64,000 nucleotides of DNA from NCBI GenBank assembly GCA_026647215.1, contig JAPKHC010000021.1:124001-188000 (forward strand), given 5' to 3'. Below the pieces are notes generated by a model. That model was given only the letters and a program-made list of their open reading frames with translations, was not told the origin of the DNA and did not search any database. The position numbers and the translations under genes are program-made. Positions 7,625 through 17,181 of this stretch are shown in pieces. The stretch is from F1-120-MAGs118 sp013360535 (GTDB lineage Bacteria > Planctomycetota > UBA1135 > GCA-002686595). Within the stretch, counting starts at the first letter, position 1. Each line of letters opens with the position of its first letter.

Positions 7625-9691
7625 ATGCTCCCGCTCGCCCTCACGCTCGCCACCGCCCTCGCCGGAGAGCCGAACTTCCCGACGCGCACTTTCGCGCTGT
7701 CGGGCCAGACCCACGCGGTGAAGATCGTCGACCTCAATCACGACGGTGCGGAAGACCTGCTCGTGACGCAGAACTACCAGCTGAAGTGGCTGGAGGGTGA
7801 TGGCTCCGGCGCTTTCGTGGACCGCGGCACCGTCGCGGGGAGCATCCACTGGTTGCCGTTCGAATTCGCGGACATCGACGGCGACGGCTGGCTCGACGCC
7901 ATCGGGGAACAGGGCGCCCAGCACGAGCTCGTCCACATGCCCGGCGACGGAACCGGTGGCTTCACCTTCGGGCAGAGGCTCGATTCGGGGCGCTACACGA
8001 AGGCGCATCTGGCGGATCTCGACAACGACGGTGATCTCGACTGCGTCGCGTGGGAGTACCTCACGCGCACGCTCCGCAGCTTCCTGCGCACAAGCGCGGG
8101 TTACGTTCCGGGTCCGGTCTTGCCGGTGTCGCGACTGCGATATTCCGAGTTCGAGTTGGGTGACTTCGACGGCGACCAGCGCATCGACGTCGCCGTCGCG
8201 ATTCCATTCATGAATTCCGCGGGGGGCTGCGATTACGTGATCCTGCACGGCGACGGCGTGGGCGGCTTCGGAGCGCGCACGATCGTCGGGAACATCATCT
8301 CGGGCGTGTTCAAGGCTGCGGACGTCAATGGCGATGGGGCGGACGAGCTCGTCTGCTCCACGGGAGCGGGCATTCGCGCGTTCCGTCACGCCGGCGCTCG
8401 GCACTACACGCAATGGATCCTCGATCCGAGTTCCTCGCTCGAACTGCAGTTCGAGGACGCGGACGGTGATGGCGACCTCGACCTGTTTCTCGGCGAGCCT
8501 CTTGCCCACCATGTCCGGTTCAACGACGGCTCCGGGCGTTTCCACCAGACGCTCTCGCTCACGACCCACTTCTGGGGACCGGGCTCGAACGTGGGAGACG
8601 TCGACGGGGACGGGCAGCCGGACCTGGTCGGGCGCCTGCCGCTGGAGAGGATCGGAGTGACGCGCTCGATCGCGACGCTCAGGCCGTCCCAGAGCGTCGG
8701 TCGCACGACGTCCACCGTCGCCAGCGCCGCTGGCGATCTCGATGGTGACGGCCACATCGACTTGCTGCTGCAGCGCCCCGGCATGTTCGAACTCGCGCGA
8801 GGTGACGGCTCGGGGCATTTCGAATTGTCCGCCCAGTCGGGCTCGCTCGTGTATTCCCCACTCCACTCTGTCCAGCTCGTCGACTTCGACTCGGACGGAG
8901 ACCTCGACTTCGCCGGACGAGACTCGATGGACGCGGCCTTCGCCGTGCCCAACGACGGAACCGGGCGTTTCGGCGTTCCGATCGTGCTGCCTCTTCCTTC
9001 GGCCGCGAAGTTGGCGTGGGCTGACTTCGACGGCGATGGGCGCAGCGATGCGCTCGTCGCCGCACCTGGGCAGTTCGCCGTGTACCGCGGTGTTCCGGGA
9101 GGCCTCGGACTCTCCAGTCCTGCGACCACGTTCTCAGCGCACACGTCGATCTTCACCGTCGCGGACTTCGATGGCGACGGTCGTGCGGAAGTCGTCGGTT
9201 GGGCACCGGGCACGCTGAGGCACTTCGCGTGGTCCGCATCGGGGAGCCTTGCGCCGGCGTTTTCCCTTCCGTGCCCGACGAAACCGGTCGGCATTTGCGC
9301 GGGCGACGTGAACGGCGACGGTCGGTCCGATCTCGTCTGGGTGACGCACGCCGGCGCGATCCGGTGCGCCGTCTCGAACGGCAACGGCTTCGCGGGAACC
9401 TTCAGTTCGCGGCTCGAGATCTCGCCCTCCGTAGTTGGGTTCACAGGTTTCGCGCTGGTTCACATGGATCGCGATCCGTTCCTCGACCTCGTCGCGATCG
9501 TCGGCGCGCCGTACTGGGGAGCCTCCTTGGTCGTCTGGCCGGGAAAGGGGAATGGCCATTTCGCCGCACCGGTGACGCTCACGCCGACCGCGCCGATCAG
9601 CCTCGTGAAGGACCTCAACGGCGACGGACGCGCCGACTTTGCGCTCGGCGCAGGCGCCTTCGTTCGGCCGGTCGTGGTGCTTCAGGATTGA
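7625..9691 (+). CDS. secreted FG-GAP/VCBS repeat protein, tandem paralog 2
   Basis: 688 residues, colinear with paralog 1 over its full length. It shares the N-terminal block ALAGEPNFPTR and conserved propeller segments such as FADIDGDGW, LDCVAWEYL and FNDGSGRF. DxDGDG loops recur through the protein. A good ribosome binding site (GAAGGAACCCAGG) lies upstream of ATG 7625. The short signal peptide (MLPLALTLATALAG) again has no positive charge. One internal loop (near nucleotides 8210-8230, NSAGGCDY) is not present in paralog 1 but has a counterpart in paralog 3. Function unknown beyond the fold. Confidence 0.85.
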   Translation: MLPLALTLATALAGEPNFPTRTFALSGQTHAVKIVDLNHDGAEDLLVTQNYQLKWLEGDGSGAFVDRGTVAGSIHWLPFEFADIDGDGWLDAIGEQGAQHELVHMPGDGTGGFTFGQRLDSGRYTKAHLADLDNDGDLDCVAWEYLTRTLRSFLRTSAGYVPGPVLPVSRLRYSEFELGDFDGDQRIDVAVAIPFMNSAGGCDYVILHGDGVGGFGARTIVGNIISGVFKAADVNGDGADELVCSTGAGIRAFRHAGARHYTQWILDPSSSLELQFEDADGDGDLDLFLGEPLAHHVRFNDGSGRFHQTLSLTTHFWGPGSNVGDVDGDGQPDLVGRLPLERIGVTRSIATLRPSQSVGRTTSTVASAAGDLDGDGHIDLLLQRPGMFELARGDGSGHFELSAQSGSLVYSPLHSVQLVDFDSDGDLDFAGRDSMDAAFAVPNDGTGRFGVPIVLPLPSAAKLAWADFDGDGRSDALVAAPGQFAVYRGVPGGLGLSSPATTFSAHTSIFTVADFDGDGRAEVVGWAPGTLRHFAWSASGSLAPAFSLPCPTKPVGICAGDVNGDGRSDLVWVTHAGAIRCAVSNGNGFAGTFSSRLEISPSVVGFTGFALVHMDRDPFLDLVAIVGAPYWGASLVVWPGKGNGHFAAPVTLTPTAPISLVKDLNGDGRADFALGAGAFVRPVVVLQD

Positions 9692-9737
9692 TCGACCTGA
9701 GGAGCTCACCGCCTTCTTCCACACCTAGGACGACAGC

Positions 9738-11822
9738 ATGTACCCGCTCGCCTTCGCAGTGATTCCGGTGCTCCTTGGAGAGCCGAACTTCCCCACGCGC
9801 TGTTTCTCGCTCCCCGGAAGCACCGAGCGCGTCGAGCTGGTCGATCTCGACCGCGATGGCGCCTGCGATGTGGTTGCGGTGCAGCAGGCGAAACTGCGCT
9901 GGATGCAGGGCGACGGCACGGGAGCGTTCGTGGCTCGAGGGATCGTGCCCGGCAGCGAGGGCTGGTGGCTGCGCGAACTCGCGGACATCGACGGAGATGG
10001 CTGGGTCGATGCGCTCGGATGGCTGCAATCGACCGGAGAACTCGTGCAGTGCACGGGGAGCGGCAGTGGTGGCTTCGCACCACCGCAAGTGGTCGGATCC
10101 GGGAGCTTCTTGCTCGCGCGCTGCGTCGACGTCGACGGAGATCTGGATCTCGACGTCGTCGCGTGGCAGTACACGACATGCACGCTGCGCACGTTCCTGA
10201 ACACGAGCGCGGGCTTCGTGCCCGGCCCCGTGACGCCGACAGGGAGCTTGGATGTCCACGAGCTCGCCGTCGGAGACTTCGACTCCGATCAGCGGGCCGA
10301 TGTGGCTCTGAGCGGGAGGACGAGCTTGGGGATCAACAGCGGAAGCCTGTGCGTCCTCCACGGAGACGGAGCGGGGAACTTCGGCCCGCGGGCATGCCTC
10401 GTCGTGGGCTCGGTGCCCCACGCGATCAAGGCCGTCGATCTCGACGGCGACGGCGGGGCCGAGCTCGTTCTCGCCGCCGGTTCGGAGCTGCAAGCCGTTC
10501 GCCATCAGGGGCAGCGCCACTACACGCGCTCGCCGCTCCTCGTGTCGAGCGAGTGGGCGATCCACGCAGCGGATGCGGACGCGGACGGCGACGCGGACCT
10601 GCTCATTTCCGAAGGAAGCCTGGTGCGGATCGCGCTCAACGATGGAACCGGGCGTTTTCCCGAGGGCAGAACGCTCTCGATGCACCGCTGGGATCCGAGC
10701 ACGGCCTTTGGCGACGTCGATGGAGACGGGCGCGCGGAGGTCGTGGGTCAGGTTCAGCAAGCTGCGATCGGCGTGACACGCTCGGACAGCGGAGCTCGAA
10801 ACGAGCTGCAGCTCCTCGGGGGTTCGCGCTTGACGCGGCCACGCGACGCCGGGGACATCGACGGCGACGGCGCGATCGACCTCCTGCTCGAGGGCGACAG
10901 CTTCCTCGAGTTTCACCGCGGGTGCGGCAATGGCTCCTTCGCGCCCGCGGTGAAGTCCGAGTTCGGCTGGAGCGAATTGCGACCGGGCGCGACGCTCGCG
11001 GACTTCGACGGCGACGGCGACCTCGACGCGATCGGCTGGGACGACACGGGCTACGACGTGGTCGCTGTCCAGGACGGGACCGGACGCTTCGCGAGCCCGG
11101 TCCCGCTCCCCTTTTCGCACTCCTCACGGCCGCTGTGGGCCGACTTCGACGGGGACGGAGTCCTGGACGCGCTGCGGGCGCGCCACGACCGGCTCGTGGT
11201 GTATCGCGGGCTCGGCGGCGGCGAGTTCGACTCCGGCACGACGACGATGACGGCGTCAGGCAGTTACGCGTGGGTCGTCGCCGATTTCGATGGCGACGGG
11301 CGCGCCGACGTCGTCGAGCGGGATCCGAGCTCGACGTGGGTGCGTTATTCGCTCGGTGCAGGAGGAGCGTTCGAGCCGGCGGACGTGGCCACCTGCCCCG
11401 TCCATCCGGATCGTTGTGCGGCTCGAGACGTCAATGGCGATGGTCGGCCCGACCTCGTCTGGACCAGCCTCGCCCGTGAGTCGATCTTTTGCCTGCTGAC
11501 CGATGCCAATGGCAGGTTCGGGAGCCAGCTTCGCTCGCCCACGGGAACCGACCCGATGGCCGGGCTCGATTCCATTTCGCTGCTGAACGTCGACCGTGAT
11601 CCCCACCCGGATCTGGTCGCGTGGATGCACGATTCATCCTATGGCTATGGCCCGTACCTCCTCGTCTGGCCGGGTCGCGGCGACGGCCGATTCGAGGGGC
11701 CGACGTTGGTGCCGACCGCGGGAAGCGAGGGACTGGTTGCGGATCTGGAGGCCGACGGGAAGATCGAGGTCGTCCTCGACAACTATTGGAGGTCGCGGCC
11801 CGTCGTCGTCCGGCAACCCTGA
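9738..11822 (+). CDS. secreted FG-GAP/VCBS repeat protein, tandem paralog 3
   Basis: 694 residues, the same architecture as paralogs 1 and 2. Its N-terminus (MYPLAFAVIPVLLGEPNFPT) keeps the GEPNFPTR block. It is closest to paralog 2 by eye: both carry LRTFLNTSAGFVPGPV-like and SLLNVDRDPHPDLVAW-like segments. Ca-binding DxDGDG loops recur from about residue 30 to the C-terminus. The stop codon at 11820-11822 is followed almost directly by the ribosome binding site of paralog 4, so the two are probably co-translated. Confidence 0.85.
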   Translation: MYPLAFAVIPVLLGEPNFPTRCFSLPGSTERVELVDLDRDGACDVVAVQQAKLRWMQGDGTGAFVARGIVPGSEGWWLRELADIDGDGWVDALGWLQSTGELVQCTGSGSGGFAPPQVVGSGSFLLARCVDVDGDLDLDVVAWQYTTCTLRTFLNTSAGFVPGPVTPTGSLDVHELAVGDFDSDQRADVALSGRTSLGINSGSLCVLHGDGAGNFGPRACLVVGSVPHAIKAVDLDGDGGAELVLAAGSELQAVRHQGQRHYTRSPLLVSSEWAIHAADADADGDADLLISEGSLVRIALNDGTGRFPEGRTLSMHRWDPSTAFGDVDGDGRAEVVGQVQQAAIGVTRSDSGARNELQLLGGSRLTRPRDAGDIDGDGAIDLLLEGDSFLEFHRGCGNGSFAPAVKSEFGWSELRPGATLADFDGDGDLDAIGWDDTGYDVVAVQDGTGRFASPVPLPFSHSSRPLWADFDGDGVLDALRARHDRLVVYRGLGGGEFDSGTTTMTASGSYAWVVADFDGDGRADVVERDPSSTWVRYSLGAGGAFEPADVATCPVHPDRCAARDVNGDGRPDLVWTSLARESIFCLLTDANGRFGSQLRSPTGTDPMAGLDSISLLNVDRDPHPDLVAWMHDSSYGYGPYLLVWPGRGDGRFEGPTLVPTAGSEGLVADLEADGKIEVVLDNYWRSRPVVVRQP

Positions 11823-11830
11823 GGAGTTCC

Positions 11831-13903
11831 ATGGCACTTCCCTGCCTGCTCGCGCTCGCTCTCGCACCGTCGCAGTCGTTCGCCACGCGCCTGATCCCGC
11901 TCGAGGGGCAAGTGAAGCGTGCGGCGTTCGTGGATCTCGACCGCGACGGCGCTGTCGACGTGCTCGCGGAGAAGACGAACGCGCTCTCATGGCTTGCTGG
12001 GGACGGCGCGGGCGGGTTCGCGGCGCCGCGGCTGGTCGCGGGCGGCTCGGGCTGGACGCCGCTCTTCTTCCGTGACCTCGATGGCGACGGTGCGCTCGAT
12101 GCGCTCGGGGTCCGGGCGCTCGCGAGCGAGCTCGTGTTCGCCCGGGGGAGCGGCGCCGGTTTCGCCGCGCCCACGGTCGTCGCGCTCGGGAGCTTCCGCA
12201 CCGCGGACGCGGGCGATCTCGACGGCGATGGCGATCTCGACCTGCTGGCCTGGGACGACGGCACCTCCAGCGTGCGCGCGTTCCGGCAGGTGGCGGGCGC
12301 GTGGATTCCGGCGGGCGGCACGGCGCTGCCGCAGGCGAACGTGCTCACGCTCGCGGCCGGCGATCTCGACCGCGACGGCGCCGCCGACGTCGCGCTCTCA
12401 TTCAGCCTCCCCGGTCCTCTCCCGCAGCCGCGCCTCGCCGTCCTGCACGGCGACGGCAACGGAAACTTCGGCGCGCGTTGGAGCCAGCCGTTCGCGTTCG
12501 CCTTCGGGCTCGACAGCGCCGACCTCGACGGCGACGGAGCGCCCGAGCTTGTCGCGACGACGGGAGCGAAGGTCCACGCCCTGCGGCATCAGGGCCAGCG
12601 CCACTACTCGATCTCGACGCTCGCGACGGTGTTCCAGGCGAGGAGCGAGCTCGGCGACGCGGACTCGGACGGTGACCTCGACCTGCTCGTGGCCACGCCC
12701 GAAGGCGCGCGCCTGCATCGCAACGACGGCCTCGGGCGCTTTCCGCAATTCGTGAACCTGCTCACGCATCCCAGCGCCGGCGGTTTCGACCTCGCGGACC
12801 TTGATGGCGATGGCGCAGCCGAGATCGTCGGCCCCGCGGGGCAGGAGTGGGTCGCGCTGACGTCATCGAACGGGCAGGGCGGCTGGGACGACCTGCACGT
12901 CGGACGCTCGATCGCCTCGCGACCGATCGCGGCGGGAGACGTCGACGGCGACGGGCTCGAGGACCTGCTGCTCGACATGGGCAGCCGGCTCGAGTTCGCT
13001 CGCGGCAACGGTCAGGGACAGCTCGTGCCCGCGCTGCAGATCCCGCTTTCCGCGAGCAACGGCTCGTACGCCGTCGACCTGCGCGATCTCGACGCGGACG
13101 GCGACCTCGACGTGCTGCTGCGGCAGTGGACGGGCCACTACGAGTACCTCGCCAACGAGGGTGCGGGCCAGTTCGCGGTCCCCGCCGCGCTGCCGCTGCA
13201 GGTCGGATTCGAGTTCCATTGGGCGGACTTCGACGGCGACGGCAGCGACGATGCGCTCGCGCCCTGGGGAGCGTCGCTCACCCTCCATCGCGGGCTTGCT
13301 GGCGGCGGTTTCGCCGCGCCGGTCGCGACGCCGCACCCGAACGTGCTCGTGTTCCGCGCGCTCGTGGACGTCGACGGCGACGCGGCTTGCGACGTCGTGC
13401 TCTCCCGACCGGGCGTGGGCCTCGAGGTCTGGAGCTGCGGCGCCAACGGCGCGTTCGCGCTGCGCTCGAGCGCGAGCGTCGCGGGCTCGCCCACGCAGGT
13501 CGCGGGCGGCGATTTCGACGGGGACGGCTTCGGCGACGTCGTGTGGGTCGACCGTGCCGCGCGACTCGTGCGCTGCGCGCGTGGGAGCGCCGCGGGAACG
13601 CTCGCGGCGCCCGTCGACTCCGCCTTGCACCGCGACCCCGACTCGGGCGCCACGCCGCTGGTGCGCGACCTCGACGGCGACGGCCTGCCCGACCTCGTCC
13701 TGCGGACCTCGCCGTCGACGGCGCAGCTGCGTCCCGAGCTGCGCCTCTCCCTCGGCGGCGGCCGCTTCAGCCGGCCGAGCAAGTTCGCCGTGGGCGCGAG
13801 CTCCGGGTCGCTCGTGCTGCTCGACGTCGACGGCGACGGCCGGCGTGACCTGGTGACCGACAACCTGAACGTCTCGCGGCCGATCGTGCTCCTGCAGCGC
13901 TAG
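11831..13903 (+). CDS. secreted FG-GAP/VCBS repeat protein, tandem paralog 4 (divergent)
   Basis: 690 residues. I chose ATG 11831 because GAGGAG lies 4 bp upstream and a hydrophobic signal (MALPCLLALALAPSQSFATR) starts there; the frame is open further upstream but overlaps paralog 3. It has the same length and repeat layout as the other three but lacks the GEPNFPTR block and is more GC-rich and more Ala-rich, so it is the most diverged member. DLDGDG and DVDGDG loops recur to the C-terminus, which ends LLDVDGDGRRDLVTD and a short tail. It is followed by lepA after 97 bp. Confidence 0.85.
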   Translation: MALPCLLALALAPSQSFATRLIPLEGQVKRAAFVDLDRDGAVDVLAEKTNALSWLAGDGAGGFAAPRLVAGGSGWTPLFFRDLDGDGALDALGVRALASELVFARGSGAGFAAPTVVALGSFRTADAGDLDGDGDLDLLAWDDGTSSVRAFRQVAGAWIPAGGTALPQANVLTLAAGDLDRDGAADVALSFSLPGPLPQPRLAVLHGDGNGNFGARWSQPFAFAFGLDSADLDGDGAPELVATTGAKVHALRHQGQRHYSISTLATVFQARSELGDADSDGDLDLLVATPEGARLHRNDGLGRFPQFVNLLTHPSAGGFDLADLDGDGAAEIVGPAGQEWVALTSSNGQGGWDDLHVGRSIASRPIAAGDVDGDGLEDLLLDMGSRLEFARGNGQGQLVPALQIPLSASNGSYAVDLRDLDADGDLDVLLRQWTGHYEYLANEGAGQFAVPAALPLQVGFEFHWADFDGDGSDDALAPWGASLTLHRGLAGGGFAAPVATPHPNVLVFRALVDVDGDAACDVVLSRPGVGLEVWSCGANGAFALRSSASVAGSPTQVAGGDFDGDGFGDVVWVDRAARLVRCARGSAAGTLAAPVDSALHRDPDSGATPLVRDLDGDGLPDLVLRTSPSTAQLRPELRLSLGGGRFSRPSKFAVGASSGSLVLLDVDGDGRRDLVTDNLNVSRPIVLLQR

Positions 13904-14000
13904 GGAGGTCGAAAAGCGGGTCGGACGGCCCCTGCCGGGCGGATGGCCGGCTGGGGACGCGCTCCGTATACTCCTTGCCCCTCGCAAGCGAGCAAACCCC

Positions 14001-15815
14001 TTGGAAAACCGTCTCGTCCGCAACTTCGCGATCATCGCGCACATCGACCACGGCAAGTCGACGCTCGCCGACCGCATGCTCGAGATCTCGGGCGCCGTCG
14101 ACAAGCGCGACATGAAGGCGCAGCTGCTCGACTCGATGGATCTGGAGCGCGAGCGCGGCATCACGATCAAGGCCAGCGCGGTCACGATCCACCACTCGTA
14201 CAAGGGCGAGCGCTACGAGCTCAACCTGATCGACACGCCGGGGCACGTCGACTTCAACTACGAGGTGCAGAAGGCGCTGCAGGCCTGCGAAGGAGCGCTG
14301 CTGCTCGTCGACGCGAGCCAGGGCGTCGAGGCGCAGACGGTCGCCAACGCGTACCTCGCGGTCGAGGGGAACCTCGAGATCCTGCCGGTGATCAACAAGA
14401 TCGACCTGCCGCACGCGCGGCCCGAGGTCGTCAAGGAAGAGATCGAGAACTCGATCGGCGTCGACGCGACCGACGCGCTCGGCGTCAGCGCGAAGTCGGG
14501 CCTGGGCGTGCGCGAGCTGCTCGACCAGATCGTGGTGAAGATCCCGGCGCCCAAGGGCAAGCCCGACGACCCGCTGCGAGCGCTGATCTTCGACGCGCAG
14601 TACGACGAGTACCGCGGCATCATCGTGTACCTGCGCGTGGTCGACGGCACGATCCGCGAGCGCCAGCAGATCCACATGCTGGGCACCGACAAGATCTACG
14701 AGGCGATCGAGATCGGGCGCTTCACGCCGAAGATGCTGCGCTGCGGCGAGCTCGGCCCGGGCGAGGTCGGCTACTTCATCTCGAACATCAAGAACCTCGG
14801 CGACGTGCGCATCGGCGACACGATGACGATCCACAAGGGGCCGAAGGTGGAGATGCTCCCCGGCTACCGACCGCCGATGCACATGGTGTACGCGGACTTC
14901 TTCCCGACGAACACCGGCGACTTCGAGAGCCTGCGCGAGGGCCTGACCACGCTCTCGCTCTCCGACTCGTCCTTCGACTTCGAGGCCGTGACCAGCGAGG
15001 CGCTCGGCTTCGGCTTCCGCTGCGGCTTCCTCGGCCTGCTCCACATGGAGATCGTGCAGGAGCGCCTCGAGCGCGAGCACGACCTCGACATGATCCAGAC
15101 GGCGCCGACGGTCACGTACCAGATCGTGCTCGCCGACGGCACCAACAAGCTGATCCAGTCGCCCGGACAGCTGCCGACGCCCGACAAGTACGAGGAGATC
15201 CTCGAGCCCTACGCGCGCGTCTCGATCATGACGCCCAGCGAGTTCATCGGGAACGTGATGAAGATCGCCGCCGACCACCGCGGCGATTTCGTGCGTCAGG
15301 ACCACCTGTCGCCGACGCGCGTGCAGCTCGTGTACGACCTGCCGCTGGGCGAGATCATCTACGACTTCTTCGACAAGCTGAAGAGCTCGACGCGCGGCTA
15401 CGGCACGCTCAACTACGAGATCTCCGGCTACAAGAAGTCCGAACTCGCCAAGCTGCGCATCCTCGTCAACGGCAAGGAAGTCGACGCGCTCACCTGCATC
15501 GTCCACAAGGACCAGGCCGAGTACCGCGGCCGCGCGATCATCAAGCGGATGCGCAAGGAGATCCCGCGCCACCTGTTCGAGATCGCCCTGCAGGCCGCCA
15601 TCGACAGCCGCATCATCGCGCGCGAGTCGATCTCGGCCCTGCGCAAGGACGTCACCGCCAAGTGCTACGGCGGCGACGTCAGCCGCAAGCGCAAGCTGCT
15701 CGAGAAGCAGAAGGAAGGCAAGCGCCGCATGCGCCAGATCGGCAACGTCGACATCCCGCAAAAGGCCTTCCTCGCCGTCCTCGGCGGCGGCGACGACAGC
15801 GAGTCGAGCGACTAG
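14001..15815 (+). CDS. lepA: elongation factor 4 (LepA), ribosome back-translocating GTPase
   Basis: 604 residues, full length for LepA. G1 is AHIDHGKST, G2/switch I is RERGITIKASAVTI, G3 is DTPGHVDF, G4 is NKIDLP and G5 is the SAKSG stretch. Domains II-V and the LepA-specific C-terminal domain (ending near IPQKAFLAVLGG) are present. The predicted start is TTG at 14001, because the conserved N-terminus MENRLVRNFAIIAHIDHGKS begins there and no ATG or GTG fits. LepA is a membrane/ribosome-associated GTPase that assists translation and ribosome biogenesis under stress. Confidence 0.97.
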   Translation: MENRLVRNFAIIAHIDHGKSTLADRMLEISGAVDKRDMKAQLLDSMDLERERGITIKASAVTIHHSYKGERYELNLIDTPGHVDFNYEVQKALQACEGALLLVDASQGVEAQTVANAYLAVEGNLEILPVINKIDLPHARPEVVKEEIENSIGVDATDALGVSAKSGLGVRELLDQIVVKIPAPKGKPDDPLRALIFDAQYDEYRGIIVYLRVVDGTIRERQQIHMLGTDKIYEAIEIGRFTPKMLRCGELGPGEVGYFISNIKNLGDVRIGDTMTIHKGPKVEMLPGYRPPMHMVYADFFPTNTGDFESLREGLTTLSLSDSSFDFEAVTSEALGFGFRCGFLGLLHMEIVQERLEREHDLDMIQTAPTVTYQIVLADGTNKLIQSPGQLPTPDKYEEILEPYARVSIMTPSEFIGNVMKIAADHRGDFVRQDHLSPTRVQLVYDLPLGEIIYDFFDKLKSSTRGYGTLNYEISGYKKSELAKLRILVNGKEVDALTCIVHKDQAEYRGRAIIKRMRKEIPRHLFEIALQAAIDSRIIARESISALRKDVTAKCYGGDVSRKRKLLEKQKEGKRRMRQIGNVDIPQKAFLAVLGGGDDSESSD

Positions 15816-15851
15816 CCGCGCGACCGTTCTTGGCTACTCGCGCAACCTCGT

Positions 15852-16643
15852 CTATCGGCTTCGCATCCACTCCTCGAGCGCTTCACGCTTGAGGTCACGT
15901 ATTCGCTGCAACTTGCTCTCGATGGAGTAGGTGTCCCTCGTCGAGTAGGTGAAGGCGACGTTGATGCCGAAGCCGAACTGCCCGGAACCGGTTGTGCTGA
16001 ACAACGCCTCCGGGCCGTCCTGCCGATGCGGCATTGCCGGGGGTTCTCCGTCGTGCCAGAGGTGGACCCCTTCTCCGCGCTCCCACTTGGTGCGCATGTC
16101 CAGCTCGATCTCGGACAGCGCCTCCTCGGCCAAGGGTCGTGCGATCTTCTCGAAGCGCTCCCGGATCCGACCAAGCTCCTCTGCTGAGGGGCTTGGATCC
16201 GGAGCCGCTCCAGATCGCCCCACGACATCCAACCGAAGGATTTCACGCAGTTCGGACTCGCGCCGTTCCTCCGAGAACTCCGCGAACTGCCCCTTGGCGA
16301 TCTCGAGCCCCACTTCATCGCGGCGCGCTTGCGGAAGCGCCTCCAGATCCCCGAATCGCAGCTCCTTCCGCCGCAGTCGACCGACGATCTCGCTGGGCGA
16401 CAAGGCCTCGATGTGCGGGGAATCCGCTGCGGCCTGTGCGGTCGCGGGAGCGGCAGGCAATGGCGTCAACGTTCGCCCTTCGGGGCTCGAATCGCCCGTG
16501 GCGGTGGAGTGGCGCGACAGCGGGACGGCTCCGCTGGAGTCCGTCCCGTCGTCACGCGCGATCCAGAGACCCGCCGCGACCCCGAGCAACAGCGCCCCCG
16601 CGGTCACGGCGACAAGTTGATTTGATCCGAGCCGAGTCGCCAT
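15852..16643 (-). CDS. membrane-anchored protein of unknown function
   Basis: A 263-residue protein that I do not recognise. ATG 16643 opens a signal-anchor (MATRLGSNQLVAVTAGALLL, hydrophobic residues about 8-27), then a Pro/Ala/Thr-rich linker and a charged, probably helical C-terminal domain rich in Glu and Arg. The open frame continues upstream, but that part overlaps the neighbouring gene and looks non-coding. It starts 7 bp after the stop of the exported Cys-rich protein gene on the same strand, so the two are probably one operon. Confidence 0.65.
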   Translation of the reverse strand: MATRLGSNQLVAVTAGALLLGVAAGLWIARDDGTDSSGAVPLSRHSTATGDSSPEGRTLTPLPAAPATAQAAADSPHIEALSPSEIVGRLRRKELRFGDLEALPQARRDEVGLEIAKGQFAEFSEERRESELREILRLDVVGRSGAAPDPSPSAEELGRIRERFEKIARPLAEEALSEIELDMRTKWERGEGVHLWHDGEPPAMPHRQDGPEALFSTTGSGQFGFGINVAFTYSTRDTYSIESKLQRIRDLKREALEEWMRSR

Positions 16644-16650
16644 GCTGGGC

Positions 16651-17181
16651 TCAGTTGCTGCAAGCCGTGCAGGTGAACGTCCCGTCCGCAGTGACCGCGC
16701 CCTCGAAGCTCGAACCCGGAGTCCAGCAGTTCTTCGAGTAGATCTCGCCGCCGACGCTGAAGTGGGTTGAGCCCCCGCAATCCACTCCGGTAATGTCTTC
16801 GTAGACGATGTCAGGGTCGATCGGGCCGTAGTTCTTGGCGACGATCCGACCGCCTCCAACCCCGGAGGAGCCAACGTATCCAGCCCGGTAGATCACGCCC
16901 CCGCAGAAGAAGTTCGTCCAGACGGAAACCCGCATCCAAGGCGTACATGGGTACGACATCACGCAGGAATTCGACACGACCCAGCACGCACCACTGTGGT
17001 TCGAGATGATTGCGATGGCGCCGGCGTCGCCGGGATCACAACTGTTCGAGTAGGTCGGCGCAGCCGTGGTGTCTACGCAGCCAGGACACGGTGCACCCTG
17101 ATTCTCCGGCCCGAACATGGAGGCACGGGCCGAAACGAGCAGAGTTAGCGACAGACCAACGGCAAATGAACGAGCCAGCAT
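16651..17181 (-). CDS. small exported Cys-rich protein of unknown function
   Basis: 176 residues. ATG 17181 starts a clear signal peptide (MLARSFAVGLSLTLLVSARA). The mature part is Gly-, Ser- and Cys-rich with about ten cysteines (PCPGC, NSCDPG, GACWVV, SCVM, PCTPW, FFCGG, VDCGG, KNCW, FTCTACSN), which suggests several disulfides in an extracytoplasmic protein. No family recognised. Codon use is less GC-extreme than in neighbouring housekeeping genes. The 5' leader holds a perfect 24-bp tandem duplication that repeats the GAGGA ribosome binding site. Likely co-transcribed with the downstream signal-anchor protein. Confidence 0.65.
   Translation of the reverse strand: MLARSFAVGLSLTLLVSARASMFGPENQGAPCPGCVDTTAAPTYSNSCDPGDAGAIAIISNHSGACWVVSNSCVMSYPCTPWMRVSVWTNFFCGGVIYRAGYVGSSGVGGGRIVAKNYGPIDPDIVYEDITGVDCGGSTHFSVGGEIYSKNCWTPGSSFEGAVTADGTFTCTACSN

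Noticed and set aside
5711..8866. Open frame of 1051 codons on the minus strand across FG-GAP paralogs 1 and 2
   Set aside because: It is a shadow caused by GC-rich codon bias and repeated GAC-GGC-GAC (DGD) codons on the plus strand; it spans a gene boundary, has no signal, domain or ribosome binding site.
13767..15761. Open frame of 664 codons antisense to lepA
   Set aside because: Low-complexity Leu/Ala/Val/Arg/Asp product opposite a conserved gene; a shadow.
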